Of a stretch of DNA of 44,498 nucleotides, positions 16,984 through 24,679 are shown piece after piece (the first letter of the stretch is position 1; every line of letters starts with the position of its first letter). Source of the stretch: Megasphaera geminata F0357 (GTDB lineage: Bacteria > Bacillota > Negativicutes > Veillonellales > Megasphaeraceae); contig NZ_JH417615.1 of the NCBI RefSeq assembly GCF_000239275.1, forward strand, positions 29,489 to 73,986, given 5' to 3'. Under the pieces are notes generated by a model. That model did not search any database. It saw nothing but the letters and a program-made list of their open reading frames with translations, and was not told where the DNA came from. The position numbers and the translations under genes are program-made.

Positions 16984-17337
16984 TCAGTCGTTAATAATAA
17001 GGGCCGTAAAGACAATGTCTTCCGAGCCGTTCGTGTTGTCCAGCCCGTGTTTAAACCCGTTCGGTGTGAAGGTAAGGTCGCCGGGCCCTATTTCACACTC
17101 CGTGCCGTTATCGTTATATATACCGTGACCTTTGAGAATGCAGTATGTTTCGCTGTTGCCGGTATGTTCGTGTACGCCTAAGGAACAGCCGACAGGGATG
17201 GTGACTTCGGCGAACAGGCCGCATTTACCGTTTAATTCTTCTTTGCCGAGATAATGTTTGACGATAATATGGCCTTTGCCGCCGGCGGCGTGGACTTTCT
17301 TTTCTACAGTAAACGTGTCGGTTACGTAATTTTTCAT
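16984..17337 (-). CDS. Single-domain cupin protein
   Basis: 117 residues with a typical cupin barrel. Motif 1 (GVHEHTGNSETYCILKGHG) supplies two His and a Glu for metal, and motif 2 (GPGDLTFTPNGFKHG) supplies the last His. There is no signal peptide and no second domain, so it is a small cytosolic metal-binding protein. Cupins of this size include isomerases and sugar- or ligand-binding proteins; the sequence does not decide which. An AAGGAGC site precedes the ATG. It follows the phosphoethanolamine-transferase-like gene on the same strand (108 bp gap). Confidence 0.85.
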   Translation of the reverse strand: MKNYVTDTFTVEKKVHAAGGKGHIIVKHYLGKEELNGKCGLFAEVTIPVGCSLGVHEHTGNSETYCILKGHGIYNDNGTECEIGPGDLTFTPNGFKHGLDNTNGSEDIVFTALIIND

Positions 17338-17445
17338 GAAAAACAGCTCCTTTTACTACCAATGCCAACTGATTTGTTAAGCGGCGAACAATTAGAAACA
17401 AAACAGCGTCAAACAGTTCCCGAACGGGTTATTCAAGGGGTAACT

Positions 17446-19281
17446 TTAATATTCCGCGTCTTCCGTAAGGGGAGTTCTGCCGAAGCGGGTGACGAGGTCT
17501 TTCTTTTCCCAGTGCCATCTTGGGGAAGCAAAGCTGATGGAATCGTCATAGTTCGGTGATTGTATGTTAAGGATGCCGCAGACCAGTTCATAGATAAGAT
17601 CGTTTGTGAAATACGATTTTTCATGTGATTTAAGGGCGGCCGTGATTTCCGGATTCCGGGCCGTATAATTGTCCGAGAGATAGGTAAACATAGGGATGCG
17701 CAGCACTTTAAAACTGGCGCCGTCAGGTTGGCGGGCAATGTCGGGGTCCGAACCGTGGTCGGAAAAGTAAAGCAGTGCATCAAGGTGGAGGTTGGCTTCG
17801 GCATAATCGAATACCTGCGACAGGAACCAGTCAGTATAAAGGATCGTATTGTCATAGTCGGCTTCCTGATTGATTTTGCCGTCATTGAACTTCTGAAAGT
17901 CTTCAGGGTAACGATTCCGGTATTCGATATGGCTGCCCATAATATGAAGAACAATGAAATTCTTTTCATTCGGATTGACTTTTTTCAGGAACTGAAGAAG
18001 CGCTCCGTCCAAGGTCGATTCTTTTAAATCACGGTCGACCCATTCGGCAACATCCGCCGTATTGGCGACAAGCGAAATCGGTGTGTCCGCTACGCCGACG
18101 GAACCCTGATTACTGAACCAGTAGGTTTTATAACCTGCTTTTTTGGCCATGTCGATGATAGAAATGGATTCATTAAACTGTTTGTCATTATAGAAATTTG
18201 CTTCCGTTAACGCGTGTTCCAGGACGGGGACGGTGTACCAGACGCAACTGTAAACGTTTGTAAAGAGGGTAAAGCGGGGATCGTACCTGACGGAAGAAAG
18301 CCAGGGCGTATTATCCGGTGTTGACGGATTATATGCGTGCATAAGTGTTCGCGTTTCCGATTCGCCGATAATGACGATAACCGTATTCGGTCCCTGGGCA
18401 GGATTGAGTTGTACGGCCTGCAGGGCCGCGTATTTAGTATTGTGGTTTTGTGCATAAAGACGGGCTCGTTGCAGATAATCCTGTGTGTCAAGAAAGGTTC
18501 GTACGGGAAAAGAATTCGGCAGGAGTTCATCACAGAGCATCCAGATCGAAGGAATGATAATGAGGAGAGACATAAGCGGCAGAATTTTACGATATACCGT
18601 AGTTCGCGGTAAGGCCGGCAGCGTATAATGAGTAATAAAGAAGAATGCCAGAATCGCGAAGAGAATAAGCACTGTCATAATGACCGTGCCTGTACCGAGT
18701 GAATGCAGGTATTCGAGTGTTTCCGCAGGACCTGTCTGAAAAATGATGAGTGAACCGGAAGTGGTTATGCATGAGTTGTAAAGGTAGTAATACATCCACT
18801 GAACGAGATTGATAAATCCCGCGGAAAAGAAGAGTACGGTCATCAGTATTGCCGCGATAATGCGCGGTATATACTGTTTTGCCACCATTGAGATAAGGAA
18901 AAGGACAGCAAAAAGAAAAAGGCCGTTATAAATATCATAAATATTGTTTAAATACACCGTATTGCCGTTAATAAGAGTCCGGTAACTCAGCAGGGGGCCC
19001 GTTACAATCCATGAAATTCCGATAACGGCGGGAAGTATGATACTGTGTAAAGACAGCGCCCGCACATATAACGCCAGGGCAAGGACGACAGCGCCTACGG
19101 CGGGAATGAGGCCGACGAGCATATCATTAATATTATCCTGGCCGAGACCGAGAGAAACGAAAAGCTGCCATTGTATGCAGAGCGCATACAGGATGACAAA
19201 AAGCCCCATGAAGGACGATATTGTCTTTTTTGTATATGTCTTCGCCTGATCCTGAGAATCAAACGTATCGGGCTGACCCAT
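17446..19281 (-). CDS. Membrane phosphoethanolamine-transferase-like protein (sulfatase fold)
   Basis: 611 residues. Five or so hydrophobic segments in the first 240 residues anchor it in the inner membrane. The periplasmic sulfatase-fold domain follows: VIIGESETR near residue 303 (metal-binding Glu), a Thr in SCVWYTVPVLE about 40 residues later (probable nucleophile), VLHIMGSHIEY, and YFSDHGSD (metal Asp and His). This is the layout of EptA/OpgE-type enzymes, which move phosphoethanolamine from lipid to lipid A, core sugars or glucans, and which affect resistance to cationic peptides. The LTA synthase family is related, but the GES-T-DHG pattern and length favour the phosphoethanolamine group. 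The acceptor is unknown. AAAGGAGC precedes the ATG. Confidence 0.82.
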   Translation of the reverse strand: MGQPDTFDSQDQAKTYTKKTISSFMGLFVILYALCIQWQLFVSLGLGQDNINDMLVGLIPAVGAVVLALALYVRALSLHSIILPAVIGISWIVTGPLLSYRTLINGNTVYLNNIYDIYNGLFLFAVLFLISMVAKQYIPRIIAAILMTVLFFSAGFINLVQWMYYYLYNSCITTSGSLIIFQTGPAETLEYLHSLGTGTVIMTVLILFAILAFFFITHYTLPALPRTTVYRKILPLMSLLIIIPSIWMLCDELLPNSFPVRTFLDTQDYLQRARLYAQNHNTKYAALQAVQLNPAQGPNTVIVIIGESETRTLMHAYNPSTPDNTPWLSSVRYDPRFTLFTNVYSCVWYTVPVLEHALTEANFYNDKQFNESISIIDMAKKAGYKTYWFSNQGSVGVADTPISLVANTADVAEWVDRDLKESTLDGALLQFLKKVNPNEKNFIVLHIMGSHIEYRNRYPEDFQKFNDGKINQEADYDNTILYTDWFLSQVFDYAEANLHLDALLYFSDHGSDPDIARQPDGASFKVLRIPMFTYLSDNYTARNPEITAALKSHEKSYFTNDLIYELVCGILNIQSPNYDDSISFASPRWHWEKKDLVTRFGRTPLTEDAEY

Positions 19282-19523
19282 GCTGAAAAGCTCCTTTCAT
19301 CAATAAAACCTTAAATACCGCATTTATTATACAGCAATGACTGTAATTTACATAGCTTTTTCCGTATTAAGGTAACAAATCTGTGAAACTTCGGACCGGT
19401 CTGAGCGGATTTGATGAAATTGAGGTGTGTATGATACACTGGATATACAGCAATATGATACTTCCTCCCGTTTCGGCAGGGATGGAGCAAAACAGGTTTA
19501 TTGATGAAAGGAGCGTCTCTCCC

Positions 19524-20437
19524 ATGAGTGAAAGAGGTAAGAAAATAGCGATCATCGGGGCCGGCCCGGCGGGCTATACGGCGGCACAGGAATTGTCGAA
19601 AAACGGGTATACTGTCGATATTTATGACAAAGAAAGCCGTTTAGGCGGGGCTGTTTATACGGGTATTCCCGCATATCGCATGTCCAAAGCTTTTTTGGAC
19701 AAGGTGTTTGCGGCCATGCAGGAAGATGATAATATTACCTTTCATTTCGATACGAAAATTGATCGTGAAAAGTTTGCGGCACTTCGTAAAGACTATGATA
19801 AGATTCTCATCGCTACGGGTGCACAGGTTGAAAATACTTTCGGATTGTAACGGGCAAGGGCCTGTATGCCGGATTGACTTTGTTGTACGATCTGAATATT
19901 AACGGCAATCATGAAGCATATAAAAAATACAAAAAAGCCATGGTCTGGGGCGGAGGCAACGTAGCCATGGACTGCGCCCGTTCGCTCGTGCGCATTATTG
20001 ATGACGTTACGGTCGTGTATAGACGTTCCGAAGAAGAAATCACGGCGAATAAGAGTGAAATCCGTGATGCGCGCGACGAAAATGTTAAATTCGACTTCCT
20101 GTGCAATGTGAAGCGCGTGCTTCGTGACGCTGCCGATCATGTCAGCGGGGCGCAGCTCATCAGACAGGAACTGGGCGAACCGGACGAATCGGGAAGGCGC
20201 TCTCCCCATTCTATTCCGGGAACGGAATTCGTACTTGATGCGGATCTTATTGTTATGGCGATCGGGCAAAAGGTGGATTTATCCGAATTGGATGAAACAT
20301 TGGAAATTACGGGGCATAACCGGACGAATATGGAAAATATTTTTATTGCCGGCGACGCCAATTTAGGCCCCGCAACCATCGGGAAAGCACTTATGGAAGG
20401 CAGAGCCGCGGCTGCGGAAATGCAGAAAACACGGTAA
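19524..20437 (+). pseudogene. GltD-like NAD(P)-dependent oxidoreductase, frameshifted
   Basis: The gene starts at the ATG at 19524 (AAAGGAGCG before it) with an FAD dinucleotide motif IAIIGAGPAGYTAAQEL and GIPAYRMSK. The frame hits TAA at 19848 after NTFGL; the continuing frame restarts from GKGLYAGLTLLYDLN with the NADPH motif VWGGGNVAMDCARSL and a C-terminal FAD segment IFIAGDANLGPATIGKALMEGRAAA. Adding one G to make TTGGTAACGGG near 19846 restores one frame of about 305 residues. The N-terminal Fe-S domain of full GltD is absent, so this is the short form seen in many Firmicutes. It might serve as an electron-bifurcating or auxiliary NADPH oxidoreductase. Real pseudogene or sequencing error cannot be decided here. 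Confidence 0.85.
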
Positions 20438-20439
20438 GC

Positions 20440-20581
20440 GGGGTATCGTCATACCGCCTGCACAGGCGATAGATAGACCGGCGATATGCACGGCACTTGA
20501 TGGCAGCATTAGTGACGCCATGTTTTTCCGCAGAGGAAAGAACCGCCAGGTAGCAGGCAATGTTTCGTGATATATTTTTCA
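20440..20581 (-). mobile_element. Remnant of transposase N-terminal HTH (IS481/IS3-like)
   Basis: From an ATG at 20581 the minus strand encodes CYLAVLSSAEKHGVTNAAIK and then a RRSIYRLCRRYDD segment, the N-terminal helix-turn-helix of IS481-type transposases (family pattern AEKHGVTxAA..., IYRWxxRYDG). After RYDD the likeness stops, and the frame runs into the end of the GltD-like gene. No catalytic DDE domain or inverted repeats are visible, so only about 45 codons survive. Confidence 0.5.
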
Positions 20582-20706
20582 TGAGAAGGCTCTTCTTTGG
20601 GGATTGTTTCGGTAGATACAGCATATCACAAAAAGAGCTTTCTCTTTTACTTTTTATACGCCGGTGTAACACATGTATTGTAATCCTCGCGATTTTTGCC
20701 CTGCTA

Positions 20707-20736
20707 TTGCAAAGAGTTGCAGGTGTATGATATAAT
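20707..20736 (+). promoter_or_regulatory. Promoter of the tRNA operon
   Basis: TTGCAA at 20707-20712 and a perfect TATAAT at 20731-20736, 18 bp apart, 43 bp before tRNA-Asp. Confidence 0.7.
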
Positions 20737-20779
20737 TTCACTTGTTCGGGGCGATTAAGTCGTCTTGAGTGTATGAAAC

Positions 20780-20855
20780 GGCCTCGTGGTGTAGCGGTTA
20801 ACATGTCGCCCTGTCACGGCGAAGATCGTCGGTTCAAATCCGATCGAGGTCGCCA
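20780..20855 (+). tRNA. tRNA-Asp (GTC)
   Basis: A 76-nt cloverleaf: acceptor GGCCTCG/CGAGGTC, anticodon stem TCGCC/GGCGA with loop CTGTCAC (anticodon GTC), T-arm GGTTCAAATCC, and encoded CCA. First of three tandem tRNAs. Confidence 0.97.
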
Positions 20856-20860
20856 TAGTT

Positions 20861-20936
20861 GCTCAGGTAGCTCAGTCGGTAGAGCAGGGGACTGAAAATC
20901 CCCGTGTCGGCGGTTCAATTCCGTCCCTGAGCACCA
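20861..20936 (+). tRNA. tRNA-Phe (GAA)
   Basis: A 76-nt cloverleaf: acceptor GCTCAGG/CCTGAGC, anticodon stem GGGGA/TCCCC with loop CTGAAAA (anticodon GAA), T-arm GGTTCAATTCC, and encoded CCA. Confidence 0.97.
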
Positions 20937-20948
20937 TCCACTTTATAT

Positions 20949-21034
20949 GCGGTCGTGGCGGAACGGCAGACGCGCTACTTTGAGGGGGTAGTGAACGTAA
21001 GTTCGTATGGGTTCAAGTCCCATCGACCGCACCA
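20949..21034 (+). tRNA. tRNA-Leu (GAG), probable prophage integration locus
   Basis: An 86-nt class II tRNA: acceptor GCGGTCG/CGACCGC, anticodon stem CTACT/GGTAG with loop TTGAGGG (anticodon GAG), a long variable arm (GAACGTAAGTTC), T-arm GGTTCAAGTCC, and encoded CCA. The integrase gene ends 142 bp downstream, so the 3' end is a likely attachment site; the matching right end lies outside the window. Confidence 0.95.
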
Positions 21035-21044
21035 TCAGTAAATA

Positions 21045-21079
21045 AGCGCTTCTCGAGAGATTCGGGAAGCGTTCTTTTT
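21045..21079 (+). terminator. Terminator of the tRNA operon
   Basis: GCGCTTCTCGA pairs loosely with TTCGGGAAGCGT (wobble pairs) and is followed by TTCTTTTTG. It lies 10 bp after the tRNA-Leu CCA. Confidence 0.75.
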
Positions 21080-21080
21080 G

Positions 21081-21150
21081 TTTGACCACAATTTATATTG
21101 AGGTGGTTGACAACATTTTGACAACACCCAAAGAAAAAGCTTTGACCACA
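21081..21150 (+). repeat. Four direct repeats, candidate integrase arm-type sites (attL side)
   Basis: The 10-mer TTTGAC(C/A)ACA occurs at 21081-21090, 21106-21115 (with G first), 21117-21126 and 21141-21150, between tRNA-Leu and the integrase stop. Short direct repeats in this place are the usual arm sites bound by the N-terminal domain of lambda-type integrases. The attachment core itself was not identified. Confidence 0.6.
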
Positions 21151-21175
21151 CATCTATAGTGCAGTCAAAGCAAAG

Positions 21176-22252
21176 CTAAAATATATTCTGTATTTTTGTA
21201 ATAACATCCGTTTCCATAGCAGGTGTGACATGGCTATAGGTATCCATCGTTTCCTTAAATGACGAATGGCCAAGGCGCATTTGAATAACCTTAAAGTTTA
21301 CGCCGGCTTCAATAAGTAACGTAGCGTGGGTATGCCGAGTCCCGTGCATGGAAAAGCCTTCGACTCCGATTTTACGGGCATAGTCTCGTGACACTTTCGT
21401 CAGTTCGTCGGGATTGCGAGGGTTGCCGTTGCGGCCGGGGAAAACAAGATCGTTGTTAATCCATCCGAAGGTTTGAAATCGCCTAACGTCAACAACCTTC
21501 TTATGTGCCTTCAAAACGGACAGTGTTTCACCGTCTAATGTAATAGTTCGCCTTGATGATTTGGTTTTGGTCGTCGGAGATATTTCGCTATGGCCGTCGA
21601 TTTTAATTGCCGTTTGATTGACTGTAAGTGTACCGGCTTTAAAGTTAATATCTTGCCAACGAAGGCCGAGTAATTCGGAGCGTCTTAGGCCGGAAGTAAA
21701 CGCAAGCTTAAAAATAGCGTGAAGTTCTTTATTGGTAATAACCGATAAATACTCTTTTACCTGCTCTTTAGTGAGTGTTACCATTTCTCGGGTTTTGTGT
21801 CGCTTCGGTCTGGTCACCTTATCCATAGGATTGCGATATAAGATTTCGTCAATTACTGCTTGGTGCAAGATTGATTTTAGTAAAGTGTGCGTGTAGGCAA
21901 CGGTCCGAGGGGACAGCTCCATTCCATCGATTAGATTACGTAGTACGATGTAATTTATATCGACCAGTCGCATAGCGCCGAGAACGGGAAGTATATATCG
22001 GTTGATTATGCCCATGTACGATTGCATGGTATTGGCCGTAACCGACTTTTCTTTGAGTGATACCCATATATCTACCCAATCACGGAACAGCAGCGTATCG
22101 TCAAAATGAGTGGCTTTTTTGGCTTGGAATAAATACGCATCACATTTATCTTGGGCTTCGACTCTTGTGCGTCCGTAAAAGTACTTACGCTTTCCGTTGA
22201 CAGTAGTTGTTACGGTGTATCGACCGTCGGATCGCTTTTTGATTTTAGCCAT
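21176..22252 (-). CDS. int: Prophage tyrosine-family site-specific integrase
   Basis: 358 residues. The N-terminal AP2-like arm-binding domain (KKRSDGRYTVTTTVNGKRKYFYG) is followed by a SAM-like core-binding domain (about 60-155). The catalytic domain carries SGLRRSELLGLRWQDI (first Arg), HGTRHTHATLL (His-x-x-Arg) and the nucleophile in DTYSHV. It makes and reverses recombination between phage and host att sites. Length and layout are those of Tn916/phage-type integrases. It lies at the prophage edge beside tRNA-Leu and points out towards it. AAAGGAGC precedes the ATG. The HTH/excisionase-like protein at 26568 may be its directionality partner, although it is far away. Confidence 0.96.
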   Translation of the reverse strand: MAKIKKRSDGRYTVTTTVNGKRKYFYGRTRVEAQDKCDAYLFQAKKATHFDDTLLFRDWVDIWVSLKEKSVTANTMQSYMGIINRYILPVLGAMRLVDINYIVLRNLIDGMELSPRTVAYTHTLLKSILHQAVIDEILYRNPMDKVTRPKRHKTREMVTLTKEQVKEYLSVITNKELHAIFKLAFTSGLRRSELLGLRWQDINFKAGTLTVNQTAIKIDGHSEISPTTKTKSSRRTITLDGETLSVLKAHKKVVDVRRFQTFGWINNDLVFPGRNGNPRNPDELTKVSRDYARKIGVEGFSMHGTRHTHATLLIEAGVNFKVIQMRLGHSSFKETMDTYSHVTPAMETDVITKIQNIF

Positions 22253-22283
22253 AAAAAATACAGCTCCTTTCTGTTATAAAAAG

Positions 22284-22317
22284 GGCTGATTATGATATAC
22301 TTATAGCGTAATCAGCC
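22284..22317. repeat. Perfect inverted repeat upstream of int
   Basis: GGCTGATTA (22284-22292) and TAATCAGCC (22309-22317) flank 16 bp that contain TATACT. It lies 31 bp upstream of the int start and could be an operator or a hairpin in the int leader. Confidence 0.5.
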
Positions 22318-22362
22318 TTAGTCGGTGGATTATATTGCCGTGGTATTGGCAGTACCCGGCAC

Positions 22363-22400
22363 GCCCGTATTCTGTTGGTAGCAGAATGCGGGCATTTTTT
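22363..22400 (+). terminator. Plus-strand intrinsic terminator
   Basis: GCCCGTATTCTG pairs completely with CAGAATGCGGGC (one wobble) around TTGGTAG and is followed by six T. No plus-strand gene precedes it, so it may end a short RNA starting near the TATACT at about 22296-22301. Confidence 0.75.
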
Positions 22401-22432
22401 GTTGTTAAACAGCTAATCATCTAGTATTTGTA

Positions 22433-22527
22433 ACAAAAAAGAGCCACCGATTAGGCAACTCCTAGGCATAAAAATAGGAGCGATACCTTTCGATACCGCT
22501 CCTGTAAAAAGAGTCGAACTCTTTTTG
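22433..22527 (-). terminator. Tandem terminators after the Abi gene
   Basis: Read on the minus strand, three hairpins follow the Abi stop: a short AT-rich one (22506-22527), a 12-bp one (22473-22503; AGGAGCG arms, GAAA loop) ending in a T-run, and GAGTTGCC/GGTGGCTC followed by TTTTTT (about 22433-22460). They insulate the int gene from the genes upstream of it on the same strand. Confidence 0.7.
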
Positions 22528-22542
22528 CTCTGTAGCAGTATC

Positions 22543-23481
22543 TTAACTTATATTAAACCATTTGTCAAATGTCTTCGATAATAAGTTAAAAGAACTTTTA
22601 ATAATATCGTTTTTAGAATAATCCCTATCTCGATAAAATCTATCGTTTAAATCGCGGAGTTTTAAAGCAATATTCTTATGCACCCCAGGACTTATGACTA
22701 TTTCTTTATGAGTGTATAACGTTGTAATTATTTGGTATAGTGCTACTCGCTTTAAGTGTCGTTCACGAACTTCCTTTGAGGCTCCTAGTTTAGCGACTAC
22801 TTGTTGAATTTCTTGGTTTGGGGACTTATTTAGTGGTGCGCGCAAATCATTTATTATGCAATTGTTATGTGCGCAAGCATTGCGTAAGTCTTTCACTACA
22901 CGCATTAAATAAAGTCGTCTCAACAACTCTTTTTGGTTTTTACCCTGACTTCGATTAGCACAGAATTCGTAAAAGTGCAAATATTGTCCAAAAGATACCA
23001 TTTCGACAAACACCCAAACAGGGCAGTACAGTTCACTTTTAATATATTTATTGCAGAGGTTACCACAATATAAACTGTTTTTATTTTTTTCGAGCTCTCC
23101 CTTTAATATGTCCTTGGGCGTTGAGTCCAGTTGATCTACGTATTCCATAACAACCTGGATCCCGCTTGTTTCGGTTTCTTGCAAAACTTTCAATAAATGT
23201 ACTTTTGAGAAGTGTTCAATACTAATAGCCATCTCCAAAAGAATTACACGTAATCGGTTGTCAATAATGGCTAAATCGACTAGATCCGCAAAATCAAGAT
23301 GCAGATACTTACCGTCCTCACCTTTTGTGTAGTTCTTTCTAAAAGCGCGGAGTTTAAAGTAATTGTTATTATCTTCTAAATATCGCGCTGCTTTTGTTTT
23401 ACTAAAGTCGTTAAACTGAACACCCTTGCCCTCACTGTGCTTTACTTGTTCTTTAGCTGTTAGGAATTTATCGCTTGACAT
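22543..23481 (-). CDS. Abi_2 (AbiD/AbiF-like) abortive-infection protein with HEPN motif
   Basis: 312 residues. The N-terminal half shows the Abi_2 pattern (LEDNNNYFKLRAFRKNYTK, DFADLVDLAIIDNRLRVILL, MAISIEHFSKVHLL). The C-terminal DLRNACAHNN fits the RNxxxH catalytic motif of HEPN ribonucleases. By family knowledge it likely degrades RNA upon infection by another phage, so the prophage would protect its host (superinfection exclusion). There is no signal peptide or membrane segment. The gene is visibly more AT-rich than its neighbours, in keeping with separate acquisition, and has its own terminators downstream. The trigger is unknown. Confidence 0.85.
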   Translation of the reverse strand: MSSDKFLTAKEQVKHSEGKGVQFNDFSKTKAARYLEDNNNYFKLRAFRKNYTKGEDGKYLHLDFADLVDLAIIDNRLRVILLEMAISIEHFSKVHLLKVLQETETSGIQVVMEYVDQLDSTPKDILKGELEKNKNSLYCGNLCNKYIKSELYCPVWVFVEMVSFGQYLHFYEFCANRSQGKNQKELLRRLYLMRVVKDLRNACAHNNCIINDLRAPLNKSPNQEIQQVVAKLGASKEVRERHLKRVALYQIITTLYTHKEIVISPGVHKNIALKLRDLNDRFYRDRDYSKNDIIKSSFNLLSKTFDKWFNIS

Positions 23482-23557
23482 TTATCCACCATCCTTTTTA
23501 TATTTTTCCGTCAGCGACAGTTGTTGCATAATTCGCAATAACTGAAGAGGTTTCGGG

Positions 23558-24196
23558 TTATTGCGCGTTGTAGAAGTGCAGTTCGTCGTCAATCAGGCTA
23601 TCGACCTTTTCCGCAGTGACTTCCATATCCAGTATATCGCCGTAACCGGTTATGTATCGGATGGTATAAGGGGTATTCAATATTACTTCACGAGGAAACG
23701 CATAATACTTCAATCCGAAGCTGTGCGGCATTAATTCATATAATTCTAGGGGCATTTCTGTTGGGCGAATTAATACGCCGTCTTTATCAATCACAAGCCG
23801 TTGCGTCTGTATCTGCGGGGCGATTGCTCCGCCGGACCCGAAGAGACCTCCGTCGCGCATGAACGGCGTCCATGTTGTTACATATATTAAATTATTGTAT
23901 TTTTCAAAAATCTGCTCAAGGTCTGCGGGAAGCTCAAGCAATCGTTTTTGATGGGAAAAGGCTAAATAACTGACCATCATACGAGGCGTAACAATAGAAA
24001 TGCAATTCGTTGTAGCTTTTCGCCACTGCCGCCCGAACAAATCCGGCTTTTCTTGATTACCGTTTGACTTGAACTGTTCGCCCTGTTGCCAATACACAGG
24101 ATACGTTTCGGGCGTGATATTTTGGAAATCGGCGGCAGATACGCCGGCAGAAATTCCAAGGAACATAATTGCGGTTAAAAAACTCTGTTTAATCAA
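23558..24196 (-). CDS. Exported protein of unknown function in lysogeny module
   Basis: 212 residues starting at a TTG (24196) after GAAAGGAAGC. The N-terminus has a clear signal peptide (MIKQSFLTAIMFLGISAGVSA, likely cut before ADF) with no lipobox, so it is secreted to the periplasm. The mature part has one Cys, many aromatic residues and a Gly-rich patch (MRDGGLFGSGGAIAP), and I recognise no domain. It lies among repressor-side genes expressed in the lysogen, the usual place of morons that change the host envelope or block other phages. It is 25 bp downstream of the ImmA/IrrE-like gene and probably co-transcribed with it. Confidence 0.7.
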   Translation of the reverse strand: MIKQSFLTAIMFLGISAGVSAADFQNITPETYPVYWQQGEQFKSNGNQEKPDLFGRQWRKATTNCISIVTPRMMVSYLAFSHQKRLLELPADLEQIFEKYNNLIYVTTWTPFMRDGGLFGSGGAIAPQIQTQRLVIDKDGVLIRPTEMPLELYELMPHSFGLKYYAFPREVILNTPYTIRYITGYGDILDMEVTAEKVDSLIDDELHFYNAQ

Positions 24197-24221
24197 TTGA
24201 ATCGCTTCCTTTCTGATTAAT

Positions 24222-24485
24222 TCAGGCCATTCGACAATAAAATTCCATATCTTCGTTTACGATACCGTTCGGCAGGGAATGAACAAGTTTCTCTATGATA
24301 TCCGCGTGTTCGTCGCGAGTGAAATCGTTCCGAGCTATGTGCGTTAAATCATGTAAAACCGCGTCTTTTTGCTGTTCCCAGTTAAATTGGCTATTAATCA
24401 AGATAGTGTAACTGCCGTCTTGATTTTCCGTTACCAACGTTTTTACGTGTAGCGGTAATTTCTGATAAACCAAAGTGATATTCAT
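24222..24485 (-). CDS. Small ImmA/IrrE-like protein
   Basis: 87 residues: LVTENQDGSYTILINSQFNWEQQKDAVLHDLTHIARNDF resembles the core of the ImmA/IrrE metallopeptidase family found beside phage repressors, in which the HExxH helix binds zinc. Here the motif reads HDLTH: both His are kept, but the catalytic Glu is Asp, so activity is doubtful. There is no HTH. Full ImmA proteins cleave the phage repressor during induction; this short form is common in Firmicutes prophages and of unclear role. It lies downstream of a strong promoter, a folded RNA and a terminator (24512-24679), which may control it. Confidence 0.7.
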   Translation of the reverse strand: MNITLVYQKLPLHVKTLVTENQDGSYTILINSQFNWEQQKDAVLHDLTHIARNDFTRDEHADIIEKLVHSLPNGIVNEDMEFYCRMA

Positions 24486-24511
24486 TTCAAATCCTTATGT
24501 GCGCAAAAGAA

Positions 24512-24539
24512 AGAGGGCTACATATTACTGTAGCCCTCT
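24512..24539 (-). terminator. Intrinsic terminator ending the folded RNA
   Basis: An 11-bp perfect inverted repeat (AGAGGGCTACA/TGTAGCCCTCT) with a 6-nt loop. On the minus strand it is followed by TTTCTTTT. It lies 27 bp before the start of the ImmA/IrrE-like gene. Confidence 0.8.
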
Positions 24540-24645
24540 CGAGGTTTGAGAATTGGCGGGGTGACATTCCCGCATCTCCTATTCAGGTCGATGACCTTCT
24601 GGCGACGGCTGCCCGTTCCGTCCTCAGATTCTCAAGTATTTCTTG
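24512..24645 (-). ncRNA. Candidate four-way-junction RNA (prophage sRNA or riboswitch-like leader)
   Basis: From the promoter at 24651-24679 the transcript would start near 24645 and fold at once into a closed junction. The outer helix is 24546-24553 with 24628-24635 (8 bp, perfect); inside are three perfect 5-bp hairpins: 24556-24560/24569-24573, 24585-24589/24593-24597 and 24604-24608/24618-24622. The terminator at 24512-24539 follows. The unit promoter-junction-terminator of about 130 nt has no coding frame. It could be a free small RNA, or a leader whose terminator is controlled in front of the ImmA/IrrE-like and exported-protein genes. I cannot match it to a known Rfam class from memory. 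Confidence 0.6.
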
Positions 24646-24650
24646 ACTAC

Positions 24651-24679
24651 AGTATAAAATACTTTTACTTATTCGTCAA
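24651..24679 (-). promoter_or_regulatory. Promoter of the four-way-junction RNA
   Basis: On the minus strand TTGACG (24679-24674) and TATACT (24656-24651) are 17 bp apart. It overlaps the last codons of the PBECR-like gene. Confidence 0.75.

Noticed and set aside
20391-20804. 137-codon minus-strand frame reaching into tRNA-Asp
   Set aside because: Its start lies in the tRNA gene; only the part from 20581 resembles a protein (a transposase fragment).
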